From assembly GCA_046349395.1 (NCBI GenBank), contig JAXMCK010000003.1:558001-622000 (forward strand): a DNA stretch of 64,000 bases, given 5' to 3'. Of this stretch, positions 34,272 to 42,870 are shown piece by piece. The stretch is from JAXMCK01 sp046349395 (GTDB taxonomy: Bacteria; Pseudomonadota; Alphaproteobacteria; Geminicoccales; Geminicoccaceae). Under the pieces are notes generated by a model that was not told the DNA's origin, did not search any database, and saw only the letters and a program-made list of their open reading frames with translations. Each line of letters starts with the position of its first letter. Position 1 is the first letter of the stretch. A program made the translations under genes and the position numbers.

Positions 34272-34853
34272 ATGGGCGAAGCGGCGACACGACTCCTGAC
34301 CGTCGACGAGTTCCTCGATTGGGACGATGGGACCGACCGCCGGTATCAGTTGCTGAACGGCGTCGTCACGATGATGGCGCCGCCGCAAGCGCTGCACGGG
34401 AGCCTGGTGAACGAGCTCGGGGCGGTTCTGCGTGCCGGCTTGAAGCGACCATGTCGAGTGATCACCGAGGCGGGCATCAAGCCGCCGCATCGCAACGATG
34501 CCTACTACCAGGCCGACCTAGCTGTGACGTGTCGGCCCTTGGAGCGGGGAGAAGTTTATCTTCCGGAGCCCAGGATCGTTGTCGAGGTGATCTCCCCGTC
34601 CACGGCCGCGACGGATCGCGTTCACAAGCTGGATGACTATAGACGGACTGCATCGATAACCGACATCCTGCTCGTGGCGACGAGCAGGATCGAGATCGAG
34701 CACTGGCATCGACAAGGTGCCGTCTGGGTGGTCGCCAATGCAGGCCCGGGCGAGAACATCATCCTTCGCGACTATGCGATCACGATAGACATCGACGCCC
34801 TGTACGCGGACCTGCCCGTGGCCGGCGACGGCGCGGAACCGCCGCCGGCTTGA
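34272..34853 (+). CDS. Uma2-family putative endonuclease
   Basis: 193 residues of the Uma2 (DUF820) family with a restriction-endonuclease-like fold. The catalytic-type features are 'YYQADLAVTC' (Asp), 'RIVVEVISPSTAATDRVHKL' (Glu, then Lys) and 'YRRT' following. Family members are common in cyanobacteria and actinobacteria and have no firmly shown function. The start follows a good spacing and the gene sits nine bases after terB. Single genes of this family often move horizontally. Confidence 0.83.
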   Translation: MGEAATRLLTVDEFLDWDDGTDRRYQLLNGVVTMMAPPQALHGSLVNELGAVLRAGLKRPCRVITEAGIKPPHRNDAYYQADLAVTCRPLERGEVYLPEPRIVVEVISPSTAATDRVHKLDDYRRTASITDILLVATSRIEIEHWHRQGAVWVVANAGPGENIILRDYAITIDIDALYADLPVAGDGAEPPPA

Positions 34854-34862
34854 TCGGCCGGG

Positions 34863-36146
34863 CTATTCGGCGGCGGCCAGCTGCTCGACCCGGGCGTGGT
34901 CGCGCGGATCCTTGTACATCTGGCCGTCCTTCATGATCATCGCGAACCGGCTTCGGTCGGCCATGATCGCCACGTCGACCGTCGGGTCGCCGTCGACCAA
35001 GAGCAGGTCGGCGAGATAGCCTTCCTTAATCATGCCGAGCTCGTCGGCCATGCGCATGAGTTGGCCGCCCGTGCGGGTGGCACAGATTAGCGCCTCGGTC
35101 GGCGAGTAGCCGAAATAGTTCACGAAGTGCTGCAGATCGCGGGCGTTGGTGCCCTGCGGGGTCCAGGCGAAGCCGTAGTCGCCGCCGATGACGACGCGGA
35201 TGCCGCGCTTGTGCGTCTCCTTGTAGACCTCGGCCGTTTTTTCGAGATTGCGGCGCATGCCGAGCTTCTCGACGACCTCGTCGGTGATGCCCCAGGGCTT
35301 CGCCTCGTAGACGGTGTTGTGGAGGAGACCGACGGCAGGCCCGAGAAAGATCCTGTCCTTCGCCGCCTCCATCATGTCGAGCGCCTCCTCGTCGGCGAAC
35401 TCGCAGTGATAGATGCAGTCCACCCCGTTGCGGACGGAGAGCTTCACGCTGTTTGCCGAGCGAGAGTGAGTCGCCACCTGCTTGCCGAACTCGTGGGCGA
35501 TGTCGCAGGCGATCTTGACCTCGTCGTCCATGTAGGTCGTGCAGCCGGCAGGTGCATGCGGGTAGAAGTCGTCGCCCGAGACATTGAGTTTGATGTTGTC
35601 GACACCCTCGCGAATGCAGGTGCGGACACAGCGGCGGACCTCGTCCGGACCGTCGGCGATCAGCGCGAAGCTCTCGCGGTGCAGATGCAGCTGGCGCTCG
35701 TCGCCGAGGCCGCCCGTGGCGACCAGCTCGGGGCTAGCGGCGCGCATGCGGGGACCAGGCAGCTCGCCGGCATTGATCGCGTTGCGCACGACGACGTCGA
35801 GGCGGGGCTTCGCGGACGCCGCGCAGTAGATGCTGGTGAAGCCGCTCTCGAGCAGCAGCTTGGCGTTCGCCGCCGTCTTCAGGGTGTGCTCTTCCGGCGG
35901 AATCATGCCGAGCTCGAACGGCATCGCAACCCCCGTGAACGACGGATGGCAGTGGCCCTCTGTCATGCCGGGCATGAGCGTCATGCCGCCGCCGTCGACG
36001 GTGCGGCCCGCCTCGTCGCGGCTGATCTGCCCGCTGCCCTTGGCCACCTTCTTGATGCGATTGCCCTGGACCAGGACCTCGCCGGCATAGGGGGCCGCGC
36101 CCGTCGCGTCGAAGATCCGTACGTTGGTGAATAGCGTTGCCGCCAT
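34863..36146 (-). CDS. Amidohydrolase-family metal-dependent hydrolase
   Basis: 427 residues. The small beta-sandwich and barrel show metal ligands 'EGHCHPSF' (His65 and His67), a probable carbamylated Lys in 'NIKLNVSGDD', His in 'VATHSRS' and 'YHCEFAD', and an Asp in 'VIGGDYGFAW'. This is the amidohydrolase superfamily close to imidazolonepropionase/prolidase-like members. It hydrolyses C-N or C-O bonds in a small metabolite; the substrate cannot be read from sequence. It is transcribed alone and converges with the Uma2 gene. Confidence 0.87.
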   Translation of the reverse strand: MAATLFTNVRIFDATGAAPYAGEVLVQGNRIKKVAKGSGQISRDEAGRTVDGGGMTLMPGMTEGHCHPSFTGVAMPFELGMIPPEEHTLKTAANAKLLLESGFTSIYCAASAKPRLDVVVRNAINAGELPGPRMRAASPELVATGGLGDERQLHLHRESFALIADGPDEVRRCVRTCIREGVDNIKLNVSGDDFYPHAPAGCTTYMDDEVKIACDIAHEFGKQVATHSRSANSVKLSVRNGVDCIYHCEFADEEALDMMEAAKDRIFLGPAVGLLHNTVYEAKPWGITDEVVEKLGMRRNLEKTAEVYKETHKRGIRVVIGGDYGFAWTPQGTNARDLQHFVNYFGYSPTEALICATRTGGQLMRMADELGMIKEGYLADLLLVDGDPTVDVAIMADRSRFAMIMKDGQMYKDPRDHARVEQLAAAE

Positions 36147-36289
36147 CGCTCATGCTCCCTGATCTGATCGCCGCGCGTTCCGGCGACTCTTGTGCGGGAG
36201 CTTAGCAGATCGCGGCAAAACCGGCCAAGATCGATCAGGTCGACGACGTGACGCCCGGAACCCACCCGAATCCCGGGCGTCCGGTGGGC

Positions 36290-36826
36290 TCAGTGCGGGC
36301 GCGACTGCTCCGTCCCGGTCTCGATCATCTTGCCCATCAGGTCCCGCGTCAGCGCGAAGCAGCGCTTCATTCCGGCGCTGAAGCGGTCGAGGCTGTCGAC
36401 CACGTACTGGTGCTGGAGTTCGCTCGCCTCGGTCCAGTCGCGGACGGCGGCGAAGCGGCGGGCGGTCTCCAGATTATGGCGGAACTGCTCGGAGGCGATC
36501 TCGACCAGGGCCCGCATCAGCTCGCTCTGGCCGTTCAGCGCCTCACCGGCGGCCTTACCCGCCGTCGCCGTCGACTGACGCAGGGTCTCGGCAGATCGGG
36601 AGGTCACGTCTTTGGCCGCCTTCGACGTCGCATCCGCGGCGCGAGCCGCCTCCTTGCGGGTCGTGTCGAAGATTTTGCCGCCAGCCTCGGCTGCGTCCTC
36701 GGTCATCTCCTTCGCGACCCGGCCGCTCTCCTGGCCGATGCGTGCCAGCTGGTCGGTGCTCTCTCGACTCCGCTCCTTCGCCTGATCGTCGGCTTTGGCC
36801 GTCTCGCTGCGTGCTGTCTGTGCCAT
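36290..36826 (-). CDS. Phasin
   Basis: 178 residues from ATG 36826; ATG 36847 is also possible. The protein is amphipathic and helical, rich in Ala, Thr and charged residues, and matches the phasin 2 domain in 'ALVEIASEQFRHNLETARRF' and 'DRFSAGMKRCFALTRDLMGK'. Phasins coat polyhydroxyalkanoate granules. The N-terminal half ('TRKEAARAADATSKAAKDVT') is a low-complexity helix that may be a coiled coil. A stem-loop lies just upstream. No PHA synthase is in the window. Confidence 0.85.
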   Translation of the reverse strand: MAQTARSETAKADDQAKERSRESTDQLARIGQESGRVAKEMTEDAAEAGGKIFDTTRKEAARAADATSKAAKDVTSRSAETLRQSTATAGKAAGEALNGQSELMRALVEIASEQFRHNLETARRFAAVRDWTEASELQHQYVVDSLDRFSAGMKRCFALTRDLMGKMIETGTEQSRPH

Positions 36827-36859
36827 CTCTTGGGTTTCCCCATACATGTTTGTACAATT

Positions 36860-36879
36860 GTCGCCACGAAGGTGGCGAC
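36860..36879 (-). promoter_or_regulatory. Stem-loop upstream of the phasin gene
   Basis: GTCGCCAC (36860-36867) pairs with GTGGCGAC (36872-36879) around a 4-base loop, an eight-pair perfect stem. It ends 12-33 bases upstream of the two possible phasin starts. The palindrome TTGTACAA (36850-36857) sits between stem and gene. It could be a regulator site or an mRNA leader hairpin; no U-tract follows. Confidence 0.4.
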
Positions 36880-37010
36880 GCTGCACCGCAACAATGCATC
36901 AGGGGATCAACGGTTCCGGCAGATTTGGCCGATTCGACGGCTTTCGCGTGCGGCATCGCAGCCGTCTCGAACAGTGCTTTGTTGCAGCTGCGAAATTCAG
37001 AGGATGCTGA

Positions 37011-38621
37011 TCAATCGGCGAGGTAGAAGGCGTCCTCCCTCACCTCGATCAGCGTCGGCCGGTCTCGGGAGAAGGCGTCCTTCAGGGCCCGTTCGATGTC
37101 AGCCAAGTTCAATGGGCGAACGGCGTGGCAGCCATACGCGGTGGCCAGCGCCTGGAAATCGGGATTGTGCTGGTTGACCCCGATCTCGGGGATCCCGCGC
37201 TCGACCATGCCGTCGCGGATCATAGCGAGGCTGTCATTGTTCCACAGCAGGATCGCGATCGGCAGCCGTTGCTCCACGGCCGTGCCGAGTTCCTGCAGGG
37301 TGAATTGGAATCCTCCGTCGCCGACCAGCGCGACGACAGGCTTGTCCGGTGCCGCGAGCTTGCCGCCGATCGCCGCCGGCAGGGCGAAGCCGAGCGTGCC
37401 GTAGCCGGCCGGAAAGAACCATCGGCGCGGCCCGGGACAGGGGAACAGGGCGCAGCCCGTGTAGGCGATCTGCGTCATGTCGGTGAAAACGAGGCCCTCG
37501 GGCGGCAGGGCACGCCGTAGCGCGTCGAGCACGCGTACGTGCTTGCGCTCCAGGGTCGAGGGCTGGGCGCGAGCCTGGAGGCGTAGCTGGGCGATCTCCT
37601 CGCCGCCCGCGAAGCCGCGCGACTCGACGGCCGGCCCGAGTGCCGAGAGGATGCCGGCCAGTGCCGCCCGCGCATCGCCGAGAATAGCCACCGCCGCCTC
37701 GTAGTCGCGGGCCAGGTTGGCGGCGTCGATATCGATCCGGATGAGCGGACCACCGAAGGTGAGGCGATCCTCGACCCAGGTGTCCGTCTCGGACAGCTCG
37801 GTGCCGACAGCCAGAACCGCGTCCGCGGTCGCGAGGAAGTCCTTGGTGGCCGCGCGATCGAGCGTCGATTCGAGGGCCAGCGGGTGCGAGTCAGGGACAA
37901 CCCCCTTGCCGGCGATCGTGGGCACGACGGCGGCACCGAGGCGCTCGGCGAGGGCCAGCAGTTCGGCGGCACCCCCGATGCTGCCGCCACCCGCGATGAT
38001 CACGGGCCGGCGGGCCTCACGTAGGACGTCCGCCGCCTCGCGCAGGGCTTGGGGATCCGGCGTCGGTCGATGTCGGACCTCCCGTCGTCGCAGGGGATAG
38101 GGGTCCGGCGCTGTCAGGACGTCGAGCGGGATCGAGATGTGGACCGGGCGGGGCCGATCGGTCGCGAAGACGGCGAAGGCGCGCGCGATCAACTCGTGCG
38201 CCTGGTCGGGGCTCATCGCCACGGCCGAGAACGCCGTCAGCGGGGCGGTGACTCGCGCTTGGTCGGTGATCTCGTGCAGCCGGCCGCGGCCCATCCCGAG
38301 ATCGCCCGTCGCCGCGACGCTCGACAGAACAAGCATCGGCACCGAATCGGAGAAGGCCTGGCCGATGGGTGTGGCTGCATTGGTCACGCCGGGGCCGGTG
38401 ATCAGCAGGCAGACGCCCGGCCGTCCGGAGACCCGCGCATAGCCGTCGGCCATGAAGCCGGCACCCTGCTCGTGGCGGACTCCTATATGGCGCAGGCCCG
38501 AGGCGCCGAGCCCGCGATACGCCTCAAGCGTGTGCACACCCGGCATGCCGAACACGAGGTCGACGCCGTAGGCCCGCAGCAGGTGCATGATCTGGGTGCC
38601 GCAGGGGGGAGCGTCGGTCAT
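37011..38621 (-). CDS. ThDP-dependent 2-keto acid decarboxylase (AruI-like)
   Basis: 536 residues of the acetolactate-synthase-like family. Glu51 in 'RHEQGAGFMADGYAR' is the conserved ThDP-activating Glu, and residues 434-462 ('GDGGFQFTLQELGTAVEQ' to 'WNN') are the ThDP/Mg motif. The N-terminal 'YGVDLVFGMPGVHTLEAYRG' and 'MGRGRLHEITDQ' recall AruI, 5-guanidino-2-oxopentanoate decarboxylase of arginine transamination, though other keto acids are possible. No arginine-transamination partner is adjacent. The gene stands alone. Confidence 0.82.
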   Translation of the reverse strand: MTDAPPCGTQIMHLLRAYGVDLVFGMPGVHTLEAYRGLGASGLRHIGVRHEQGAGFMADGYARVSGRPGVCLLITGPGVTNAATPIGQAFSDSVPMLVLSSVAATGDLGMGRGRLHEITDQARVTAPLTAFSAVAMSPDQAHELIARAFAVFATDRPRPVHISIPLDVLTAPDPYPLRRREVRHRPTPDPQALREAADVLREARRPVIIAGGGSIGGAAELLALAERLGAAVVPTIAGKGVVPDSHPLALESTLDRAATKDFLATADAVLAVGTELSETDTWVEDRLTFGGPLIRIDIDAANLARDYEAAVAILGDARAALAGILSALGPAVESRGFAGGEEIAQLRLQARAQPSTLERKHVRVLDALRRALPPEGLVFTDMTQIAYTGCALFPCPGPRRWFFPAGYGTLGFALPAAIGGKLAAPDKPVVALVGDGGFQFTLQELGTAVEQRLPIAILLWNNDSLAMIRDGMVERGIPEIGVNQHNPDFQALATAYGCHAVRPLNLADIERALKDAFSRDRPTLIEVREDAFYLAD

Positions 38622-38679
38622 GGGTCCTCGCGGGTGACGGGCGCCCTCTCCTAGACGAATCGCGGATCGGGCGCAGCCT

Positions 38680-38976
38680 TCAGTCGACGAGAACCGAGGC
38701 CATGGCCGCTAACGCGACCATAAGGAACGGGGCCGACAGGCAGGCCGGAAGGAGCAGCCGGTACCAGACGTGGAGACGCCCCTCGGGGCGGGTCTCGCGG
38801 TAGCGTCGGGCCACGGACCAATGCCGGCCGCGGAGTTGGCGCAAGGGGATATGCGGCTCGGCGGGCTCGTGGCGGTTCACCTCCCGTAGCATGGCAATCG
38901 CGATCCCGTTGGCCGCGATCAGCAGCGCGACCCAGGAGGCCGCCAGTAGGGCCAGCAAAAGTCCACTGCCGCTCAT
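38680..38976 (-). CDS. Small membrane protein with two predicted helices
   Basis: 98 residues I do not recognise. Two hydrophobic segments are seen: 'LLLALLAASWVALLIAANGI' near the start and 'LLPACLSAPFLMVALAAMAS' near the end. Between them is a basic region ('IPLRQLRGRHWSVARRYRE') that should face the cytoplasm, giving a hairpin topology. It lies just upstream of the ThDP enzyme on the same strand. Coding likelihood is supported by high-GC third positions and the lack of a better frame. Confidence 0.55.
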   Translation of the reverse strand: MSGSGLLLALLAASWVALLIAANGIAIAMLREVNRHEPAEPHIPLRQLRGRHWSVARRYRETRPEGRLHVWYRLLLPACLSAPFLMVALAAMASVLVD

Positions 38977-39113
38977 ATCCGTCCTGATGCCCCGTCGAGA
39001 GCGTGGACCGATGACCGTTTGCGGGCACCACGATACGCTTTACGGTTCCCTCGTCACCTTGACCGGGCACGCCGGCGACGCCTAGCTCCGCCGACAAGAA
39101 ATGAAGGTGGCTC

Positions 39114-39998
39114 ATGTTCCGTCATGCACTGGGTGCGGCGCTGTTGAGCGGCGTCCTGTTACTCGGTTTTGTCGTCGTGTCAGATGCGAAGGCAGCCCCG
39201 ACGGCACAGACGAGCCTTTGTCCCGACCCCAACAAGAAGACCGGCAAGGCCGATCCGGACCACTACTTTTCCCTCGTGACCTCCGGCGACAACAGCCCCA
39301 ACCAGTGCAACAGCTGCGCCGCCGACAGCGCGAATCGCGCGACCCGGTCGTGCAGCGTCTATCGGACACTTGCCGGCTGCGGCCTCGACACGACACAGCG
39401 CTGCACGGAGCAGGGTCAGGGCGGTGCCAAGTTCAACATCTACGCCGAGAGCAAGTACCGCTACGCCCTGGCGCAGGTCGCCCCGGCGACGGTCTCTTGC
39501 CATTTCGTCGTCTTCGCGCTCGATCCGGTGATCGGGGTAGACGACAACAACAACCGCAACCTGCGCAACTATTGGGGCCACGCCTTCTACGCCTCGCAGA
39601 AGATCGTCAGTCCGGCCGTACCCTTGCTGAAGCTCGGGATGGCGATCAACCCGGCGACCAAGCGCGGGCAGCATCAGTTGCACATCCACATCGGCAAGCT
39701 GAAGTCGGGCTACCGCACCGCGCTCGAGAAGATCCCGCACGACGATGCCTTCCACGACGTGACCATCGCCGGGAAGAAGTGGGCCGGCTACTTCCTGCGC
39801 GATCAGGCCGGACCGTTCGGGGCGCAGAGCCCCTTCGAGCTGGTGGCGGGGCGCTACGGCGAGAAGTTCATGCCGGAAGAGGGCATCCTGGTCGCCCGAT
39901 CGAAGAATAACGATGGCACCTACGTGCTGGCCGGGCTCAACGTGACGACCGAGCTGGAGCTCGACTATTCGGGCAGTTGCACCTTCCCGAAGCCCTGA
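39114..39998 (+). CDS. cdh: CDP-diacylglycerol pyrophosphatase family protein
   Basis: 294 residues with a signal peptide (to about residue 28, KAA). The histidine-triad-like site is 'QHQLHIHIGKL' (His187, His190 and His192), the hallmark of CDP-diacylglycerol diphosphatase (Cdh), which releases CMP and phosphatidic acid. Seven cysteines lie in the N-terminal third and are likely disulfides. GGTGG lies before ATG 39114. It is exported to the periplasm or membrane face and is transcribed alone. Confidence 0.85.
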   Translation: MFRHALGAALLSGVLLLGFVVVSDAKAAPTAQTSLCPDPNKKTGKADPDHYFSLVTSGDNSPNQCNSCAADSANRATRSCSVYRTLAGCGLDTTQRCTEQGQGGAKFNIYAESKYRYALAQVAPATVSCHFVVFALDPVIGVDDNNNRNLRNYWGHAFYASQKIVSPAVPLLKLGMAINPATKRGQHQLHIHIGKLKSGYRTALEKIPHDDAFHDVTIAGKKWAGYFLRDQAGPFGAQSPFELVAGRYGEKFMPEEGILVARSKNNDGTYVLAGLNVTTELELDYSGSCTFPKP

Positions 39999-40205
39999 TT
40001 CGATCGCCTCTGCCTTCACCCGCGCGCCGACTCGAGGTGGCTGCTCCGATTGCCGCGGTGGCATAAAGTCGCCGAGACGGCATGAGCGCCGCCCATCGAG
40101 CCATGAAGATTTTGAATGTATCTGCGGCTATCTGGCTGTAGCGTTTCAGAAGACGAATGCCCATGATGAAATCATCGAGACACAAGGAGTGGGCGGGAGG
40201 CGTTC

Positions 40206-41390
40206 GTGGACATTCACGAATACCAAGCAAAAGAGCTGCTGGCGAAGTTCGGCGTGCCGGTACCGAAGGGCGGTCTCGCCTATAGTCCGGAACAGGCTGC
40301 CTATAGGGCGCGTGAGATCGGCGGCTCGGCCTGGGTGGTGAAGGCCCAGATCCACTCCGGTGGGCGAGGCAAGGCCGGCGGCGTCAAGGTGTGCCGCGAC
40401 GAGCACGAGGTGGAGCTGGCGGCCGAAGGGATGCTGGGTCAGACCCTCGTCACCGCCCAGACGGGTGCGCGCGGCAAGGTCGTCTACCGCCTCTACGTCG
40501 AGCCCGCGGTGAAGTGGCAGCGCGAGCTGTATCTGGGCTTCGTGCTCGACCGGAAGACCGAGCGTGTCATGGTCGTCGCCTCCGGTGCCGGCGGCATGGA
40601 CATCGAGCAGATCGCTCACGAGCGGCCGGAGACGCTGATCCGCGTCGCCGTGGAACCCGCCGTCGGCATGCAGGCCTTCCAGGCTCGCGAGATCGCCTTC
40701 GCCCTCGGCCTCGATGCCGGGCAGATTGCGCCTGCCGTCGCCACGATCCTCGGCTGCTACCGCGCCTTCCGCGAGCTCGACGCCACCATGGTCGAGATCA
40801 ACCCGCTCATCGTGACCGAGGAGGGCAACATGCTGGCCCTCGACGCGAAGATGAGTTTCGACGACAACGCACTCTTCCGCCGTCCCCAGATCTCCGAGCT
40901 GCGCGACAAGTCGCAGGAGGACCCGCGCGAGACGCAGGCGGCGGACCGCGGCCTCTCCTATGTCGGTCTCGACGGGAATATCGGCTGCATCGTCAACGGC
41001 GCCGGTCTCGCCATGGCGACCATGGACATGATCAAGCTCGCGGGCGGCGAGCCTGCGAACTTCCTCGATATCGGCGGCGGTGCCACGCCCGAGCGGGTGG
41101 CGCGGGCCTTCCGGCTCGTCACGATGGACAAGAACGTCTCGGCGGTGCTGGTCAATATCTTCGCCGGCATCAACCGTTGCGACTGGGTCGCCCAGGGTGT
41201 CGTGAAGGCGGTCGAGCTGGCGCCTCTGAGCGTGCCGCTGATCGTGCGGCTGGCCGGCACCCATGTCGACGAGGGCCGGGCGATCCTGGCCCAGAGCGGC
41301 GTCAAGCTCATTTCGGCGACCAACCTCGCCGATGCCGCGAAGAAGGCCGTCGAAGCGGCCCGCGACCACACCTCCCGCCGCGCCGCCTGA
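40206..41390 (+). CDS. mtkA: Malate-CoA ligase beta subunit (SucC family)
   Basis: 394 residues with a GTG start at 40206. It has an ATP-grasp fold, beginning 'MDIHEYQAKELLAKFGVPVP', with 'AQIHSGGRGKAGGVKV' for nucleotide binding and 'IVNGAGLAMATMDMIKLAGG' for CoA/ligand binding. It is close to Methylorubrum MtkA, for example in 'EINPLIV', 'LALDAKMSFDDNALFRR' and 'GIINRCDWVA'-type segments ('FAGINRCDWVAQGVVKA'). It pairs with mtkB to make malyl-CoA from malate, ATP and CoA in the serine cycle. Succinyl-CoA synthetase activity is the alternative; the MtkA-specific match favours malate. Confidence 0.87.
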   Translation: MDIHEYQAKELLAKFGVPVPKGGLAYSPEQAAYRAREIGGSAWVVKAQIHSGGRGKAGGVKVCRDEHEVELAAEGMLGQTLVTAQTGARGKVVYRLYVEPAVKWQRELYLGFVLDRKTERVMVVASGAGGMDIEQIAHERPETLIRVAVEPAVGMQAFQAREIAFALGLDAGQIAPAVATILGCYRAFRELDATMVEINPLIVTEEGNMLALDAKMSFDDNALFRRPQISELRDKSQEDPRETQAADRGLSYVGLDGNIGCIVNGAGLAMATMDMIKLAGGEPANFLDIGGGATPERVARAFRLVTMDKNVSAVLVNIFAGINRCDWVAQGVVKAVELAPLSVPLIVRLAGTHVDEGRAILAQSGVKLISATNLADAAKKAVEAARDHTSRRAA

Positions 41391-41404
41391 CTGGACGCAC
41401 CGCC

Positions 41405-42319
41405 ATGGCCATTCTGATCGACGAGAAGTCCCGTGTCCTGGTGCAGGGCATCACCGGCAAGATCGGCACCTTCCACACCGAGGAGATGATCGCGGCCGGC
41501 ACCAACGTCGTCGGCGGCGTCACGCCGGGTAAGCGCGGCACCAAGGTCCACGACCGGCCGGTGTTCGACACGATGAAGGAGGCCGTCGCCGCCACGGGTG
41601 CCGACGCCTCGATCGTCTTCGTCCCGCCGCCCTATGCTGCCGATTCGATCATGGAAGCGGCCGACGCCGGTATTCGCGTCTGCGTCGCCATCACCGACGG
41701 CATCCCGGCCCAGGACATGATCCGGGTGAAGCGGTACATGCGCCGCTACAAAGCCGAGAAGCGCATGCGGCTCATGGGCCCGAACTGTGCCGGCGTCATC
41801 AGCCCCGGCCGCTGTCTGCTGGGCATCATGCCGAACCACATCTACCTGCGCGGCCGCGTTGGCGTCGTCGGCCGGTCCGGCACGCTCGGCTATGAGGCCG
41901 CCGCCCAGATGAAGGAAATGGGCATCGGCATCTCGACCAGCGTCGGCATCGGCGGCGATCCGATCAACGGCAGCTCCTTCAAGGACGCGCTGGAGCTGTT
42001 CGAGCAGGACGACGAGACGGATGCCGTGCTCATGATCGGCGAGATCGGCGGCCCGCAGGAGGCCGAGGCGGCCGAGTTCGCCCGCACGTCGATGAAGAAG
42101 CCCGTCGCCGCCTACATCGCGGGCCTCAGCGCTCCCAAGGGCCGCAAGATGGGCCATGCCGGCGCCATCATCTCGGCGTTCGGCGAAAGTGCTCCGGAGA
42201 AGGTGGAGATCCTGCGCGCCGCCGGCGTGGCGATTGCCCCCACCCCGGCCGAGCTCGGCACGACGATGGCCGCTGTCCTGGCCCGGCTGCCGGAACGTAC
42301 GTTGCGTCGGGCGAGCTGA
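41405..42319 (+). CDS. mtkB: Malate-CoA ligase alpha subunit (SucD family)
   Basis: 304 residues from ATG 41405, 15 bases after mtkA. CoA-binding N-terminus 'LIDEKSRVLVQGITGKIGTF', the middle 'IMPNHIYLRGRVGVVGRSGT', and the phosphohistidine loop 'RKMGHAGAIISAFG' with His251. It forms the catalytic alpha subunit with MtkA. It has MtkB-like features ('MRLMGPNCAGVISPGRC'). No malyl-CoA lyase, hydroxypyruvate reductase or glycerate kinase gene is nearby, so the serine cycle genes must lie elsewhere or be absent. Confidence 0.88.
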   Translation: MAILIDEKSRVLVQGITGKIGTFHTEEMIAAGTNVVGGVTPGKRGTKVHDRPVFDTMKEAVAATGADASIVFVPPPYAADSIMEAADAGIRVCVAITDGIPAQDMIRVKRYMRRYKAEKRMRLMGPNCAGVISPGRCLLGIMPNHIYLRGRVGVVGRSGTLGYEAAAQMKEMGIGISTSVGIGGDPINGSSFKDALELFEQDDETDAVLMIGEIGGPQEAEAAEFARTSMKKPVAAYIAGLSAPKGRKMGHAGAIISAFGESAPEKVEILRAAGVAIAPTPAELGTTMAAVLARLPERTLRRAS

Positions 42320-42337
42320 GCTGCTCCGGACTCAGCT
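42314..42337. terminator. Bidirectional tail-to-tail hairpin after mtkB
   Basis: AGCTGAG (42314-42320) pairs with CTCAGCT (42331-42337) around a 10-base loop. It covers the mtkB stop and the stop of the convergent GYD gene. No U-tract is present on either side, so it is a weak candidate. Confidence 0.25.
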
Positions 42338-42670
42338 GGGGCCGCCCGGCGATCGGTAGGTCGCGGCGGCCCTGGCGGCGGTCTCGAAAGCGCTCTTGGC
42401 CTCTGCCGTCGTCATCCCGATGGTGCTCCGGGCGTTCTCGAACGTCGCGCTTGAGCCGGCGGCATACATGAAGGCCGCGGCCTCGTTCTCACTCGGCATG
42501 TTCGTGAGGACCGCGAAGTCGAACTCGCCAAAGGTCACGTAGTAGGCCAGCAACTTGCCGCCGACGGACTAGGCGAGCTTCGCCGCGGCACCCGCGCGGT
42601 CCTCCGACTTCGCCAGCATGCCCTTGAGCGCCGCAGCGCTGTAGCGTCCCTGCGTGATGAGTATAGGCAT
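42332..42670 (-). pseudogene. GYD-domain protein gene with an internal TAG
   Basis: One frame from ATG 42670 to 42332 reads as a complete GYD-domain protein of 112 codons. It starts 'MPILITQGRYSAAALKGMLA', continues 'KSEDRAGAAAKLA', then has TAG at 42569-42571 (codon 34), and continues 'SVGGKLLAYYVTFGEFDFAV' to 'TYRSPGGPS'. No shift of frame occurs, and a good ribosome site (GGAGAAAAGGA) precedes the ATG. The family usually has a Glu at this place (VESLGGKLEAFY), so GAG to TAG is the simplest change. Either a true nonsense mutation, a base-calling error, or a readthrough case. Confidence 0.75.
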
Positions 42671-42870
42671 TCCTTTTCTCCGTTGCGCCCTTGCGGGCTT
42701 GCGGAGTCTACCATGACGCTGGATCGACACCTACTTCGATCAGCGCGTCGTGCGAGTGATCTTCAGCCTCCACGGCCTGCGGGACTACCGACGGGAACAG
42801 GTGGTCCAGCTGTCGAGCACGGGTACCGGCCGGGTCCGCCTGGGGTCGGCGCGTCCGATGTAGTGGAGGT

